Shown in pieces: positions 1-6,402 of a stretch of 11,103 bases of DNA. Below the pieces are notes generated by a model. It saw nothing but the letters and a program-made list of their open reading frames with translations, ran no database searches and was not told where the DNA came from. Location of the stretch: positions 1-11,103 of the forward strand of contig JALOQL010000022.1 in assembly GCA_025453415.1 (NCBI GenBank), read 5' to 3'. The stretch comes from Minisyncoccota bacterium (GTDB lineage: Bacteria; Patescibacteriota; Minisyncoccia; Minisyncoccales; UBA5738). Position 1 is the first letter of the stretch. Each line of letters begins with the position of its first letter. The position numbers and the translations under genes are program-made.

Positions 1-48
1 CATCGACCACGAATAAGATAATATCTTTTTTCGCTTGATCGGAAAACC

Positions 49-74
49 AAAAACACCGCTTATGCGGTGTTTTT
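49..74 (-). terminator. Intrinsic terminator of the Cys-rich protein gene
   Basis: An 11-bp perfect stem (A-rich arm 49-59, T-rich arm 64-74) closes a TTAT loop, with core ACACCGC/GCGGTGT. It lies 16 nt past the TAA stop of the minus-strand gene, and its 3' arm on that strand ends in a T run. The palindrome also ends in T on the plus strand, so it could stop a plus-strand gene entering from the left. A plus-strand frame reading IDHE then TAA at 2-16 could be the end of such a gene, but four residues cannot establish it. Confidence 0.8.
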
Positions 75-90
75 GTCTTCGAAATCCCTT

Positions 91-2079
91 TTATTGTTCG
101 ACGCAATAGAAAGCGCGGGTTGTTCTTTCGCAGACGTTTCGCGCATCGCTATTCTGCTTGTACCACAGGCTGTATGACCATTTCTGGCCCTTGCTTGAGG
201 TATTGCCGTACCACGCGGTTGCCTCTTCGCAACTTAAAACGTGGCCGCCGTCATTCTTGAAACCAAAACAATACTGGGTCGCGCACCCGTCAACCATCTG
301 GCCGCCGTAGCAAACATAGTTGGCCGCCGGCGCCGTACATTTGTAGGTTCCGGTCGATTTTTCCAATAAGGAATAGTCGCCTTCGCCCTGAGGCTTGATC
401 CCGGTCCATACCCCGACATTATCCAGGGCGTATCCCTGCTCCGTGAAGCGGATAGGATTGCGCAAATAACTGTCGCCGCCCTCGTCGGTGAAGAAATCCA
501 CCGGGTTCTGGGCGACAAGATGCCAGCTGCACTGGTTGCTGCCGGTCTTTTCCATGTTCCAGAATGTTTTTCCCGCCGGCAAAACTTTCATCGGATCGCG
601 CTTGCCCAAATAAATCAGCGCCTTGTAATTGCCTTTCAGGCCGCTGTCGGCCGCGGTCTTTGAGCAGATCCCGTCGGCCCAGGTTTCATCAAGGTTGGTG
701 CTGATCGGATAGCCGCACCCCGAAAAATCGGCATTGTCGCGGAACGAATAAGTTCCGCTGGTGACAAAGATCTTCTTGCCGTTTGCCGGGTTATCGCAAG
801 TGGGCTTATCGACGCACTTGTTATTGGTGCAAGTCTGGTTATTGGCACAAGTTCCGCAATTGAGAGTATTGCCGCACCCGTCATCAACCGTGCCGCACTG
901 GTATCCGTAATATGAGCAGGTCTTGGGCTGGCAGCTGCTGACGCACTTATGATTGCTGCAAGTTTGGCCGCCGGCGCAATTGCCGCAGTTAAGCGTGTTG
1001 CCGCACCCGTCGCTGGCGGAACCGCACTCGTATCCGTAATATGAGCAGGTCTTGGGTTGGCATTCGTTGACGCACTCTCCGCCGGCACAAATCTGGCTGC
1101 CGACGCACTTGACCAATCCGCCCCACTCATTGCAACCGTCGTTGTTGTAATCCCGGCAAACCTCGCGAGCGACGCTTCCCGCGCACCGCTTGTCGCCCGA
1201 TGAGCACTGGTTGGCGCACGTTGATCCGCAATCCCGGGAACAATTGTATTTGCTCTCGCCGCAGGAAGAATCGCAATTTCCGTCGCCGCAAAAGTAGCAG
1301 CGGGAATCGCATGACTTCCAATTTCCCCACGACCGGCAACTGCTGTTGCCGAAAAATCCGCAGGTCTTGCTTGACGTCCCCGAACATTCATATGCCCCCG
1401 AAGAGCATTGGCTATCGCACGTTGAGCCGCAATCTTCCGGGCAGCTGGACTTTGTTTCCCCGCCATTGCATTTGCCGTCGCCGCAATAACACTCTTCCTT
1501 CTTGGCGACGCAATAACCGTCATCGCATTCCTTGCCGCTGCCGCATTTTTTCACACTGCCCCATTCGCTGCACCCGTCGTCGTCATCATCGCGGCAAATT
1601 TTGTAACCGTTGCCCGAGCATTTTCTCGACCCCTCGTCGCACTCGTCTTTGCAGCTCGGTTTGCAATCGCGGGAACAGCTGTACCGCGTTTCCCCGTCGT
1701 TGCATTTGCCGTCGCCGCAATAACTTTGACGGCAATTGCCAAACCCCGGATACGCGCCATTATTACAATAGCCGTAATTAGAATAATCAAAACCGTACCT
1801 CGCGCCGCCGCTGTAATTGGCTGCTGATAGATTGGTATAACTGGCGTAGCCGGTATAACCGGTGTAGCCCAAATATCCCGCGTAGCTCGGGTACCCCTGA
1901 TATCCTTGATATCCTTGGTATCCCGAATAACCCGAATAGTTGGCATATCCCGTATAACCCGTATAGCCGGTATTGCCGGTAACAATGCTCGCCTGAGCCC
2001 GGTTGGCGAAAGAAATCGCTCCGGCCAATCCCAAAACCGCGACCATCGCCACGATTACGATTTTTTTTGTTTTAATCAT
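91..2079 (-). CDS. Secreted modular protein: G-Y-x repeats, Cys-rich modules, DUF1554-like C-terminus
   Basis: 662 residues; specific function unknown. Residues 1-30 form a Sec signal peptide (KTKK, hydrophobic core, likely cleavage after AQA-30). Residues 38-82 are fifteen triplets with Tyr at every third position (39 to 81) and Gly before it in twelve. Residues 121-336 alternate two Cys-rich modules three times: A (CGDGxC..GE..SC..DC) at 121-139, 199-217 and 264-284; B at 143-190, 221-258 and 288-336. Two copies of module C (CQPKTCSYYGYxCG...DGCGNTLNCG) follow at 340-380 and 383-423. Residues 436-662 resemble DUF1554/endostatin-like bacterial domains (IFVTSGTYS, then WADGICSKTAADSGLKGNYKALIY). 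I count 66 cysteines, an even number compatible with full disulfide pairing. The ATG has TAAGG 7 nt upstream, the clearest ribosome site in the window. No LPXTG motif or C-terminal membrane anchor is visible. A surface adhesin or matrix role is inference. Confidence 0.9.
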   Translation of the reverse strand: MIKTKKIVIVAMVAVLGLAGAISFANRAQASIVTGNTGYTGYTGYANYSGYSGYQGYQGYQGYPSYAGYLGYTGYTGYASYTNLSAANYSGGARYGFDYSNYGYCNNGAYPGFGNCRQSYCGDGKCNDGETRYSCSRDCKPSCKDECDEGSRKCSGNGYKICRDDDDDGCSEWGSVKKCGSGKECDDGYCVAKKEECYCGDGKCNGGETKSSCPEDCGSTCDSQCSSGAYECSGTSSKTCGFFGNSSCRSWGNWKSCDSRCYFCGDGNCDSSCGESKYNCSRDCGSTCANQCSSGDKRCAGSVAREVCRDYNNDGCNEWGGLVKCVGSQICAGGECVNECQPKTCSYYGYECGSASDGCGNTLNCGNCAGGQTCSNHKCVSSCQPKTCSYYGYQCGTVDDGCGNTLNCGTCANNQTCTNNKCVDKPTCDNPANGKKIFVTSGTYSFRDNADFSGCGYPISTNLDETWADGICSKTAADSGLKGNYKALIYLGKRDPMKVLPAGKTFWNMEKTGSNQCSWHLVAQNPVDFFTDEGGDSYLRNPIRFTEQGYALDNVGVWTGIKPQGEGDYSLLEKSTGTYKCTAPAANYVCYGGQMVDGCATQYCFGFKNDGGHVLSCEEATAWYGNTSSKGQKWSYSLWYKQNSDARNVCERTTRAFYCVEQ
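811..1062 (-). repeat. Two-copy tandem Cys-rich module (129-bp period)
   Basis: Residues 340-380 and 383-423 of the Cys-rich protein are near-identical modules with a 43-residue (129-bp) period. The DNA encoding PKTCSYYGY is nearly unchanged between copies, while the segments between shared cysteines differ more. This points to a fairly recent internal duplication. Confidence 0.8.
1834..1968 (-). repeat. Fifteen 9-bp tandem units encoding G-Y-x triplets
   Basis: The segment codes for residues 38-82 of the Cys-rich protein. Every third codon is Tyr (15 of 15). The preceding residue is Gly in twelve units and Asn or Ser in three; the third position varies (T, A, S, Q, P, L). The DNA units are similar but not identical, so the amino-acid pattern seems to be what is kept, although slippage could still change copy number. 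Confidence 0.9.
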
Positions 2080-2119
2080 GTTTTTGCCTTAATTTACCGC
2101 CTTAAAGACCATTTTGGCC

Positions 2120-2147
2120 ATCCTAACAGAAAATTTCCCGAAATCAA
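2120..2147 (-). promoter_or_regulatory. Possible promoter of the Cys-rich protein gene
   Basis: On the minus strand TTGATT (2142-2147) and TAGGAT (2120-2125) are 16 bp apart, and the -10 is preceded by TG in the extended position. Each hexamer matches 4 of 6 sigma-70 consensus bases. The 145-bp gap between this gene and the ABC ATPase is long enough to hold a separate promoter. The call rests on pattern only. Confidence 0.3.
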
Positions 2148-2224
2148 GGGCTTTACCTTGTTTAGCCGTTTACGGGAAAAAATCAGGCTTCGACCAAATA
2201 TTCCACCGATGGACAAACCGATCG

Positions 2225-2941
2225 CTATGATATTTTGTGCTTGGCGCAGAGATTGACCCTTGGATTTTCGATTTGTTTGTCCGAGATTATTTTGCCGTCG
2301 TTCATTTCAACGATCCGGTGCGTCATTTGGGCCAGTTCGTCCTCATGGGTGATCAATATTATCGTCTGCCCGCCGCGGTTCAGGCGCAAGAATATCGCCA
2401 TTATTTCACAGGCGCGGACCGAATCGAGGTTGGCCGTAGGTTCGTCGGCAAAAAGGATCTTGGGCTTGCCGGCGATCGCGCGCGCGATCGCCACCCGTTG
2501 CTGTTCGCCTCCAGACAGCGTCGCGGGCAGATTCTCCGTCTTTTTTTCCAGCCCAACCTGGGCAAGCGCTTCTTTCGCGTTTTGGAACGCTTGTTTTTTC
2601 CCCAAGCCGCGCATCAAAAACGGCAAAGCGACGTTTTCCGTCGCGGTCAGCTCGGGCAAAAGCGCATACTCCTGGAAAATGAATCCCAGATTTTGCAGGC
2701 GGTATTCCACCCGCTCTTGGTCGGGCAATTGTGAAATTTTATTCCCGGCGACAAAAACTTCGCCTTCAAAGTTCGCGTCCAAAAGGCTCAAAACATAGAG
2801 CAGGGTACTTTTTCCGGCGCCCGACCGGCCGATGATCGCGGTGAATTCGCCGTCACCCACCGTTAAATTGACATCGTTTAATATTTTTAAGTCGGCGCCG
2901 CCGGATTTGACGATTTTGGTTATGTTTTTTGCCTCGATCAT
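2225..2941 (-). CDS. ABC transporter ATP-binding protein, MacB/LolD/FtsE-like
   Basis: 238 residues, the usual length for a stand-alone ABC ATPase of this class. It should hydrolyse ATP on the cytoplasmic face to drive the permease encoded just upstream. All nucleotide-binding motifs are present: Walker A GRSGAGKST (38-46), Q-loop Gln90, signature LSGGEQQRV (142-150), Walker B ILFADEP (162-168), D-loop NLDS (171-174) and H-switch His199. The sequence after the Q-loop (EYALLPELTATENVALP) is typical of the LolD/MacB branch. It starts 5 nt after the permease stop, so the two are surely co-transcribed and probably translationally coupled; no strong ribosome site is visible. The substrate cannot be read from the sequence, and no membrane-fusion or outer-membrane partner is nearby. 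Involvement in exporting the Cys-rich protein downstream is conceivable but unsupported. Confidence 0.93.
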   Translation of the reverse strand: MIEAKNITKIVKSGGADLKILNDVNLTVGDGEFTAIIGRSGAGKSTLLYVLSLLDANFEGEVFVAGNKISQLPDQERVEYRLQNLGFIFQEYALLPELTATENVALPFLMRGLGKKQAFQNAKEALAQVGLEKKTENLPATLSGGEQQRVAIARAIAGKPKILFADEPTANLDSVRACEIMAIFLRLNRGGQTIILITHEDELAQMTHRIVEMNDGKIISDKQIENPRVNLCAKHKIS

Positions 2942-2946
2942 ATGGT

Positions 2947-4194
2947 TTATTCCCGCCCTAAAATCAAATTAAGCGTATTTTTCCTCACGATGAACAAAAT
3001 TGGCAAAATCCCGGCGGCAACCGTGGCGCCGACAAGAATTATTACCCGCCAAGCCACACCCGTCGCGGTAACCGCCAAAATACCGTCGCTGAACGGAAAA
3101 TTTATCGGATTGGCATCAAAATAGGGTTTTATCGAGCCATACAGCAACATCAGCCCGACAGAAATCCCCGCGACCGAATAAAACAACGCCTGCGCCAGGT
3201 ATGAAGCGGCAATCACCGAATTTTTGATACCGATGGCCTTGAGGATGCCGATATACTTTTTGCGCGTCAGCGCGTTGATGAATATAACGATGAAGATCGT
3301 GATCGATGAAACCATGATCGCGATCCCGCCGATCACTCCGCCAAGCAAAGAAAAAGTCGCTTCGATATCCTTTAAAAAACTACCTTGGGATTCCCGGGCG
3401 GTTTGCACCAAGGCATTTTCTTGGGCGGCGGCCTGGAGCAGCAGCTTTACCGACTCCGGCCGGACGCCAGGACTAATCTTTATCGCGATCTCATTGGGAT
3501 TATTGATCGACCGGCCGTAAAGCTGGGTAAAATAATCCCTGTCGATATATATTCGACGGTTGACGTCGCCGACTTTGCTTTTCACAATGCCTTTTATCTT
3601 CAAATCAATATAACCTCCGTTGACCGAAATCCTGACCTTAGAACCGGGAACCACATTTTTCAGGGTCTCTCCCAGGATGGCGTTGGGATTATATTCCGCG
3701 AGAAGCCCGCTGCCGATGACCGCGGAATTGAATTCGCTGCGATCGAAATATTTTCCGGCGACAACCAGCTTCGACAGTCCGGTAACGCGGTCCTCGTCGA
3801 CCGGCTCAATGCCGGCAATGGTTGCCGCGGCTTGCGGCGTAACCTCATTGGCTTTGATGTTCTTCGTGAAATCGGATTGCACGACGGCGCCTTCAAGGTA
3901 ACGGGCGCTTGCCGCTTCAATCTCTTTTGAATCCTTGGCGGCGGAAAGGATGTCGTTTCCTTTTGAAATATATTTCGTAAAAGGATTTTTATCGACCAAG
4001 ATATCCCCCGAGTATTGCCGTTGATAAGAATCGCTCGATCCTTGGACTAAGCCGATCAAAATACCGCTGACAACCACAAGATTAAGGAAAGTCAGCGTCA
4101 TCACGAAAACTATTAAAAAAGTGGTCCAAGCGTTGGCGCGCTTCAATTGCCAAAAGCCGAGCAACAACCCGATGCGCAGGTTATTCAAATCCAT
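2947..4194 (-). CDS. ABC transporter permease, FtsX/MacB-like
   Basis: 415 residues with the MacB/LolC layout: a first membrane segment at about 24-49, a large extracytoplasmic domain at about 50-280, then three membrane segments near 283-308, 329-355 and 380-403. RKKYIGILKAIGIKNSVI (311-328), just after the second segment, is the conserved FtsX-family loop that contacts the ATPase. The extracytoplasmic part matches a MacB-type periplasmic core domain in position and length. The members of this superfamily are mechanotransmission transporters that move lipids, peptides or proteins, or signal across the membrane; the role here is not determinable. The ATG is preceded by CTGGTA with no Shine-Dalgarno, and a promoter-like pair lies so close that the message may be leaderless. 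It is the first gene of a two-gene unit with the ATPase. Confidence 0.92.
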   Translation of the reverse strand: MDLNNLRIGLLLGFWQLKRANAWTTFLIVFVMTLTFLNLVVVSGILIGLVQGSSDSYQRQYSGDILVDKNPFTKYISKGNDILSAAKDSKEIEAASARYLEGAVVQSDFTKNIKANEVTPQAAATIAGIEPVDEDRVTGLSKLVVAGKYFDRSEFNSAVIGSGLLAEYNPNAILGETLKNVVPGSKVRISVNGGYIDLKIKGIVKSKVGDVNRRIYIDRDYFTQLYGRSINNPNEIAIKISPGVRPESVKLLLQAAAQENALVQTARESQGSFLKDIEATFSLLGGVIGGIAIMVSSITIFIVIFINALTRKKYIGILKAIGIKNSVIAASYLAQALFYSVAGISVGLMLLYGSIKPYFDANPINFPFSDGILAVTATGVAWRVIILVGATVAAGILPILFIVRKNTLNLILGRE

Positions 4195-4200
4195 TACCAG

Positions 4201-4228
4201 ATATTACTATCATTGGCGCAATTTGCAA
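4201..4228 (-). promoter_or_regulatory. Candidate promoter of the ABC operon giving a leaderless message
   Basis: On the minus strand TTGCAA (4223-4228), a 16-bp spacer and TAATAT (4201-4206) precede the permease. Only six bases separate the -10 from the ATG, so transcription would begin at or next to the start codon. Each hexamer matches 4 of 6 consensus bases. Confidence 0.35.
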
Positions 4229-4263
4229 TCCAGCTCACGCTTAATGCTCCGTTAACCATCCTA

Positions 4264-4292
4264 TTGATAAACTTAAGTAATAAACATTTAAA
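4264..4292 (+). promoter_or_regulatory. Possible promoter of the fasciclin/DUF378 pair
   Basis: In the 155-bp divergent intergenic region, TTGATA (4264-4269) and TTTAAA (4287-4292) are 17 bp apart, about 57 bp before the fasciclin start. The surrounding AT-rich stretch (4264-4300) contrasts with the GC-rich segment that follows. A short GCTC/GAGC hairpin (4312-4323) lies in the presumed leader. Confidence 0.35.
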
Positions 4293-4349
4293 TTAATAAA
4301 CGGCCGGGCGAGCTCCATAGAGCCAGTTGAAATAATTTAAATCAAAAAA

Positions 4350-4751
4350 ATGAAAAATATCGTGGAAACCGCCATCGAAGCGGGAAATTTCGAGACCTTG
4401 GTCGCGGCGGTCAAAGCCGCCGGCCTGGTTGATGTTTTAAGCGGAAACGGCCCATTTACGGTCTTCGCCCCGGCCGACGACGCTTTCGCAAAAGTCCCCA
4501 AGGATATGCTGGACGCGACGATGGCGGACAAAAACAAATTGGCCGGCATCCTTAAATACCACGTCGTTTCCGGAAAGATGATGGCCAAAGAGATCGCGGG
4601 CGAAAAGGAATTGCAAACTTTGCAGGGAGGCTCGCTCAAGGTCGATGCGTCCGACGGCGTCGAGATAAACGGCGCCAAAGTGGTGAAAGCCGACATCGAA
4701 TGCTCCAACGGGGTCATTCACGTGATCGATTCGGTTCTTATGCCTTTATAG
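4350..4751 (+). CDS. Single-domain fasciclin (FAS1) protein without signal peptide
   Basis: 133 residues forming one complete FAS1 domain. The H1 motif is TVFAPADDAF (37-46), the central YH pair is Tyr70-His71, and the H2 motif is NGVIHVIDSVLMP (120-132). FAS1 domains usually mediate cell-surface or matrix adhesion and are normally secreted. This one has no signal peptide: it starts MKNIVETAIEAGNF, and an in-frame TAA at 4338-4340, four codons upstream, rules out an N-terminal extension. It is therefore either cytoplasmic or exported non-classically. There is no Shine-Dalgarno; the start follows an A run. It is the first gene of a plus-strand pair with the DUF378 gene, 25 nt apart, and divergent from the ABC operon. 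Confidence 0.93.
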   Translation: MKNIVETAIEAGNFETLVAAVKAAGLVDVLSGNGPFTVFAPADDAFAKVPKDMLDATMADKNKLAGILKYHVVSGKMMAKEIAGEKELQTLQGGSLKVDASDGVEINGAKVVKADIECSNGVIHVIDSVLMPL

Positions 4752-4776
4752 CGGAATATTAAACAACAATACCAAT

Positions 4777-4983
4777 ATGAGCAATTTAAATACATTGGAT
4801 TGGTTAGCTTTAATCCTGGTTATCGTCGGCGGATTAAACTGGGGATTGGTGGGCCTATTTGACTTTGACCTGGTCGCGGCAATTTTTGGCAAAATGTCAT
4901 TGTTGTCGCGCGCGGTTTACTCCCTCGTCGGATTAAGCTCCCTGTATGTTGCGATCAACATGGTAAATTATGAGCGGAAGTAA
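4777..4983 (+). CDS. DUF378 family small membrane protein
   Basis: 68 residues with two membrane segments (about 8-28 and 42-62). NTLDWLALILVIVGGLNWGLVGLFDFDLV near the N-terminus, and the second helix with SRAVYSLVGLSSLY, are the recognisable DUF378 (YuzA-like) pattern. This family is widespread in bacteria and has no known function. The length is normal for the family. The ATG lies 25 nt past the fasciclin stop with only a weak GGAA well upstream. A strong terminator begins 11 nt after the stop. Pairing with a FAS1 gene may reflect shared envelope function, which is inference. Confidence 0.9.
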   Translation: MSNLNTLDWLALILVIVGGLNWGLVGLFDFDLVAAIFGKMSLLSRAVYSLVGLSSLYVAINMVNYERK

Positions 4984-4993
4984 CCGCACCGCC

Positions 4994-5030
4994 AAACCAA
5001 AAAAGCTGCCGAAAGCAGCTTTTTTGGTTT
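4994..5030. terminator. Bidirectional intrinsic terminator, perfect 16-bp stem
   Basis: The arms 4994-5009 and 5015-5030 are exact reverse complements around a 5-nt loop. The GC core GCTGC/GCAGC is flanked by six A on one side and six T on the other, so both strands end in a U run. It lies between the convergent DUF378 gene (+) and SRPBCC gene (-) and probably terminates both. Confidence 0.9.
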
Positions 5031-5084
5031 TGAGCTACCAAGCCCGGCTTAACTTGCCAAAGACCTCCCAAGCATTGGTCGCGT

Positions 5085-5534
5085 TTATCTCTCGAGCCTT
5101 TTTTTCAGTTCATCGATGACCGCCTTCTGCCAGTATTTCATGGAAAACCACCCGATCAACGGCCGCGCGACCATGCGAAGCCAACGTTTATGGATGGCAA
5201 CTTTGTAAGTGTAATCGATTGCGGTTCCTTCCGGATGTTCGGAGAGCAACAATTCTTCGTGGCCGGAAGTTCCAAATTTGAGGCTTTCATTGTCCGAAAT
5301 GAACCCCTTCCCCGGGATAATCCGGGTTTTCATTTTAACCGGGAATTCTTGGTAAAACGATCTAACAGTCGCACCTATTTCCAAATCATTTCCTTCGCGC
5401 CTTATGATTTGTATGGATTCCGCAACTTTCGGAAAATACTCGGGCCATTTTTCAAAATCGGTTATTATGTTAAACACCTCCGTTGGAGGAGCCTTGATAA
5501 GCCAATTGGCATGAAGAGTGATTTTTTCTTTCAT
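5085..5534 (-). CDS. START/SRPBCC-fold protein (polyketide cyclase/dehydrase-like)
   Basis: 149 residues, the normal length for a single SRPBCC domain. The N-terminal strand and helix turn (LIKAPPTEVFNIITDFEKWPEYFPKV, 12-37) is the hallmark of the polyketide cyclase/ligand-binding SRPBCC group, and the C-terminal amphipathic helix (about 125-149, ending DELKKRLER) closes the hydrophobic pocket in this fold. No catalytic residue can be identified, so binding of a hydrophobic ligand is the most that can be inferred. There is no signal peptide, so it should be cytoplasmic. It follows the TspO-like gene by 91 nt with two hairpins between, so transcription could be shared or attenuated. An alternative label is coenzyme Q-binding COQ10-like protein. 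Confidence 0.85.
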   Translation of the reverse strand: MKEKITLHANWLIKAPPTEVFNIITDFEKWPEYFPKVAESIQIIRREGNDLEIGATVRSFYQEFPVKMKTRIIPGKGFISDNESLKFGTSGHEELLLSEHPEGTAIDYTYKVAIHKRWLRMVARPLIGWFSMKYWQKAVIDELKKRLER

Positions 5535-5583
5535 ATCGAATTTATATTTTCCATAAGCAATAAGCAGAGCTTGATTTCGCTTC

Positions 5584-5629
5584 CCGGAGCACGCACCTCC
5601 GGATTTGATAAAGAGGCCTGGCTCTTTAT
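5584..5629 (-). other. Two hairpins between the TspO-like and SRPBCC genes
   Basis: ATAAAGAG (5608-5615) and CTCTTTAT (5622-5629) pair around a 6-nt loop and include the TspO-like stop codon. CCGGAG (5584-5589) and CTCCGG (5597-5602) pair around a 7-nt loop. Neither is followed by a good T run on the minus strand, so they look more like processing or attenuation structures than a full terminator. Confidence 0.45.
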
Positions 5630-6396
5630 TTTGAAACCGCTGATTTTTGTTTTAGCGCGACATATGATATTGTTCCGGCAAAGATTGCCAGGCAGAAGCA
5701 GGCGGCGGAAATAATAGATGGATAGGCGTTGTTAAAGCCAGCGGCGGAAAGGTGTTTGGAGAGGATGGCGGCGTAGGCCCAGACTAGAACCAACGCGTAC
5801 GGGATGTTGCGATCGCGGAGAGTGCGCCACGCGCCGATGGTTGCGCCAACAAGAAGGATGGCCGCGGTCCAGGCGCTTTCGGCGATGCCAAAGCCGTTCC
5901 AGTTTACGCTCACCAGCAACACCGTGATGTTGGCGATGGTTGCCACCGTGATCCAGCCAAAATAAATACTAAACGGCAAACGCGCTATCCAGCGTTCTTT
6001 TGAGGTTAGGGCGCTTTGGCGCAAAATATCGGCGATCTTGATGAGCGTGGCCAATAGTCCCAGCATCAAAATTACCGACAGCCAGATCACATCATAGTGC
6101 CAGGCAAAAAGCCAGCCGGCATTAAAAATTGCGTTGGCAACAAACAGGCGGTTTATCCGCGCGGTTAAAATATTTTCTTTTCGGGAAAACTGATAAACGA
6201 CATAGATTGCCAAAAGCGCATAAATCAGCCCCCAGATGGCAAACGCGTACCCGGCCGGCGCGAATAGATTGGGGTAATTGTCGGAGATCGCGCCGGTGTC
6301 GCGCCCGCCCAAAGGCAGGGCCGTCGCCGAATAATTGACCGCGATCATCGCCAAAAAAGCAACCGGCACCAAAAATTTTCTAAATAATTTGTCCAT
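5626..6396 (-). CDS. TspO/MBR-related multi-pass membrane protein (long form)
   Basis: 256 residues with about seven to eight hydrophobic segments (near 7-28, 47-69, 84-99, 103-123, 139-162, 174-190, 199-214 and 226-247). The N-terminal pattern LPLGGRDTGAISDNYPNLFAPAGYAFAIWGLIY (residues 27-59; key motif PAGYxFxIWxLIY) matches the longer relatives of tryptophan-rich sensory protein TspO, which are about 100 residues larger than classical TspO. Classical TspO binds tetrapyrroles or sterols, but the function of the long form is unknown and the ligand cannot be inferred. Some family members are mislabelled as lantibiotic transporter permeases. The ATG is 6 nt after the FecR-domain gene stop with no Shine-Dalgarno, only an A/T run, so translational coupling to that gene is likely. 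Confidence 0.85.
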   Translation of the reverse strand: MDKLFRKFLVPVAFLAMIAVNYSATALPLGGRDTGAISDNYPNLFAPAGYAFAIWGLIYALLAIYVVYQFSRKENILTARINRLFVANAIFNAGWLFAWHYDVIWLSVILMLGLLATLIKIADILRQSALTSKERWIARLPFSIYFGWITVATIANITVLLVSVNWNGFGIAESAWTAAILLVGATIGAWRTLRDRNIPYALVLVWAYAAILSKHLSAAGFNNAYPSIISAACFCLAIFAGTISYVALKQKSAVSK

Positions 6397-6402
6397 ATTT
6401 TT

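Noticed and set aside
2..16. End of a plus-strand gene (IDHE then stop) at the left edge
   Set aside because: Four codons before a stop occur by chance; only the bidirectional terminator makes it conceivable, so it is not listed as a gene.
1200..1781. Long plus-strand open frame opposite the Cys-rich gene
   Set aside because: Its product is a low-complexity Arg/Cys/Asn-rich sequence without recognisable domains; it mirrors the Gly/Cys/Tyr codons of the minus-strand gene, which has a signal peptide and clear modules.
1834..1968. CRISPR array or intergenic tandem repeat
   Set aside because: The 9-bp period lies inside a coding region, has no spacers and is explained by G-Y-x triplets.
4301..4349. 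Riboswitch or structured leader before the fasciclin gene
   Set aside because: Only a 4-bp GCTC/GAGC stem is visible, too short and without a recognisable riboswitch core.
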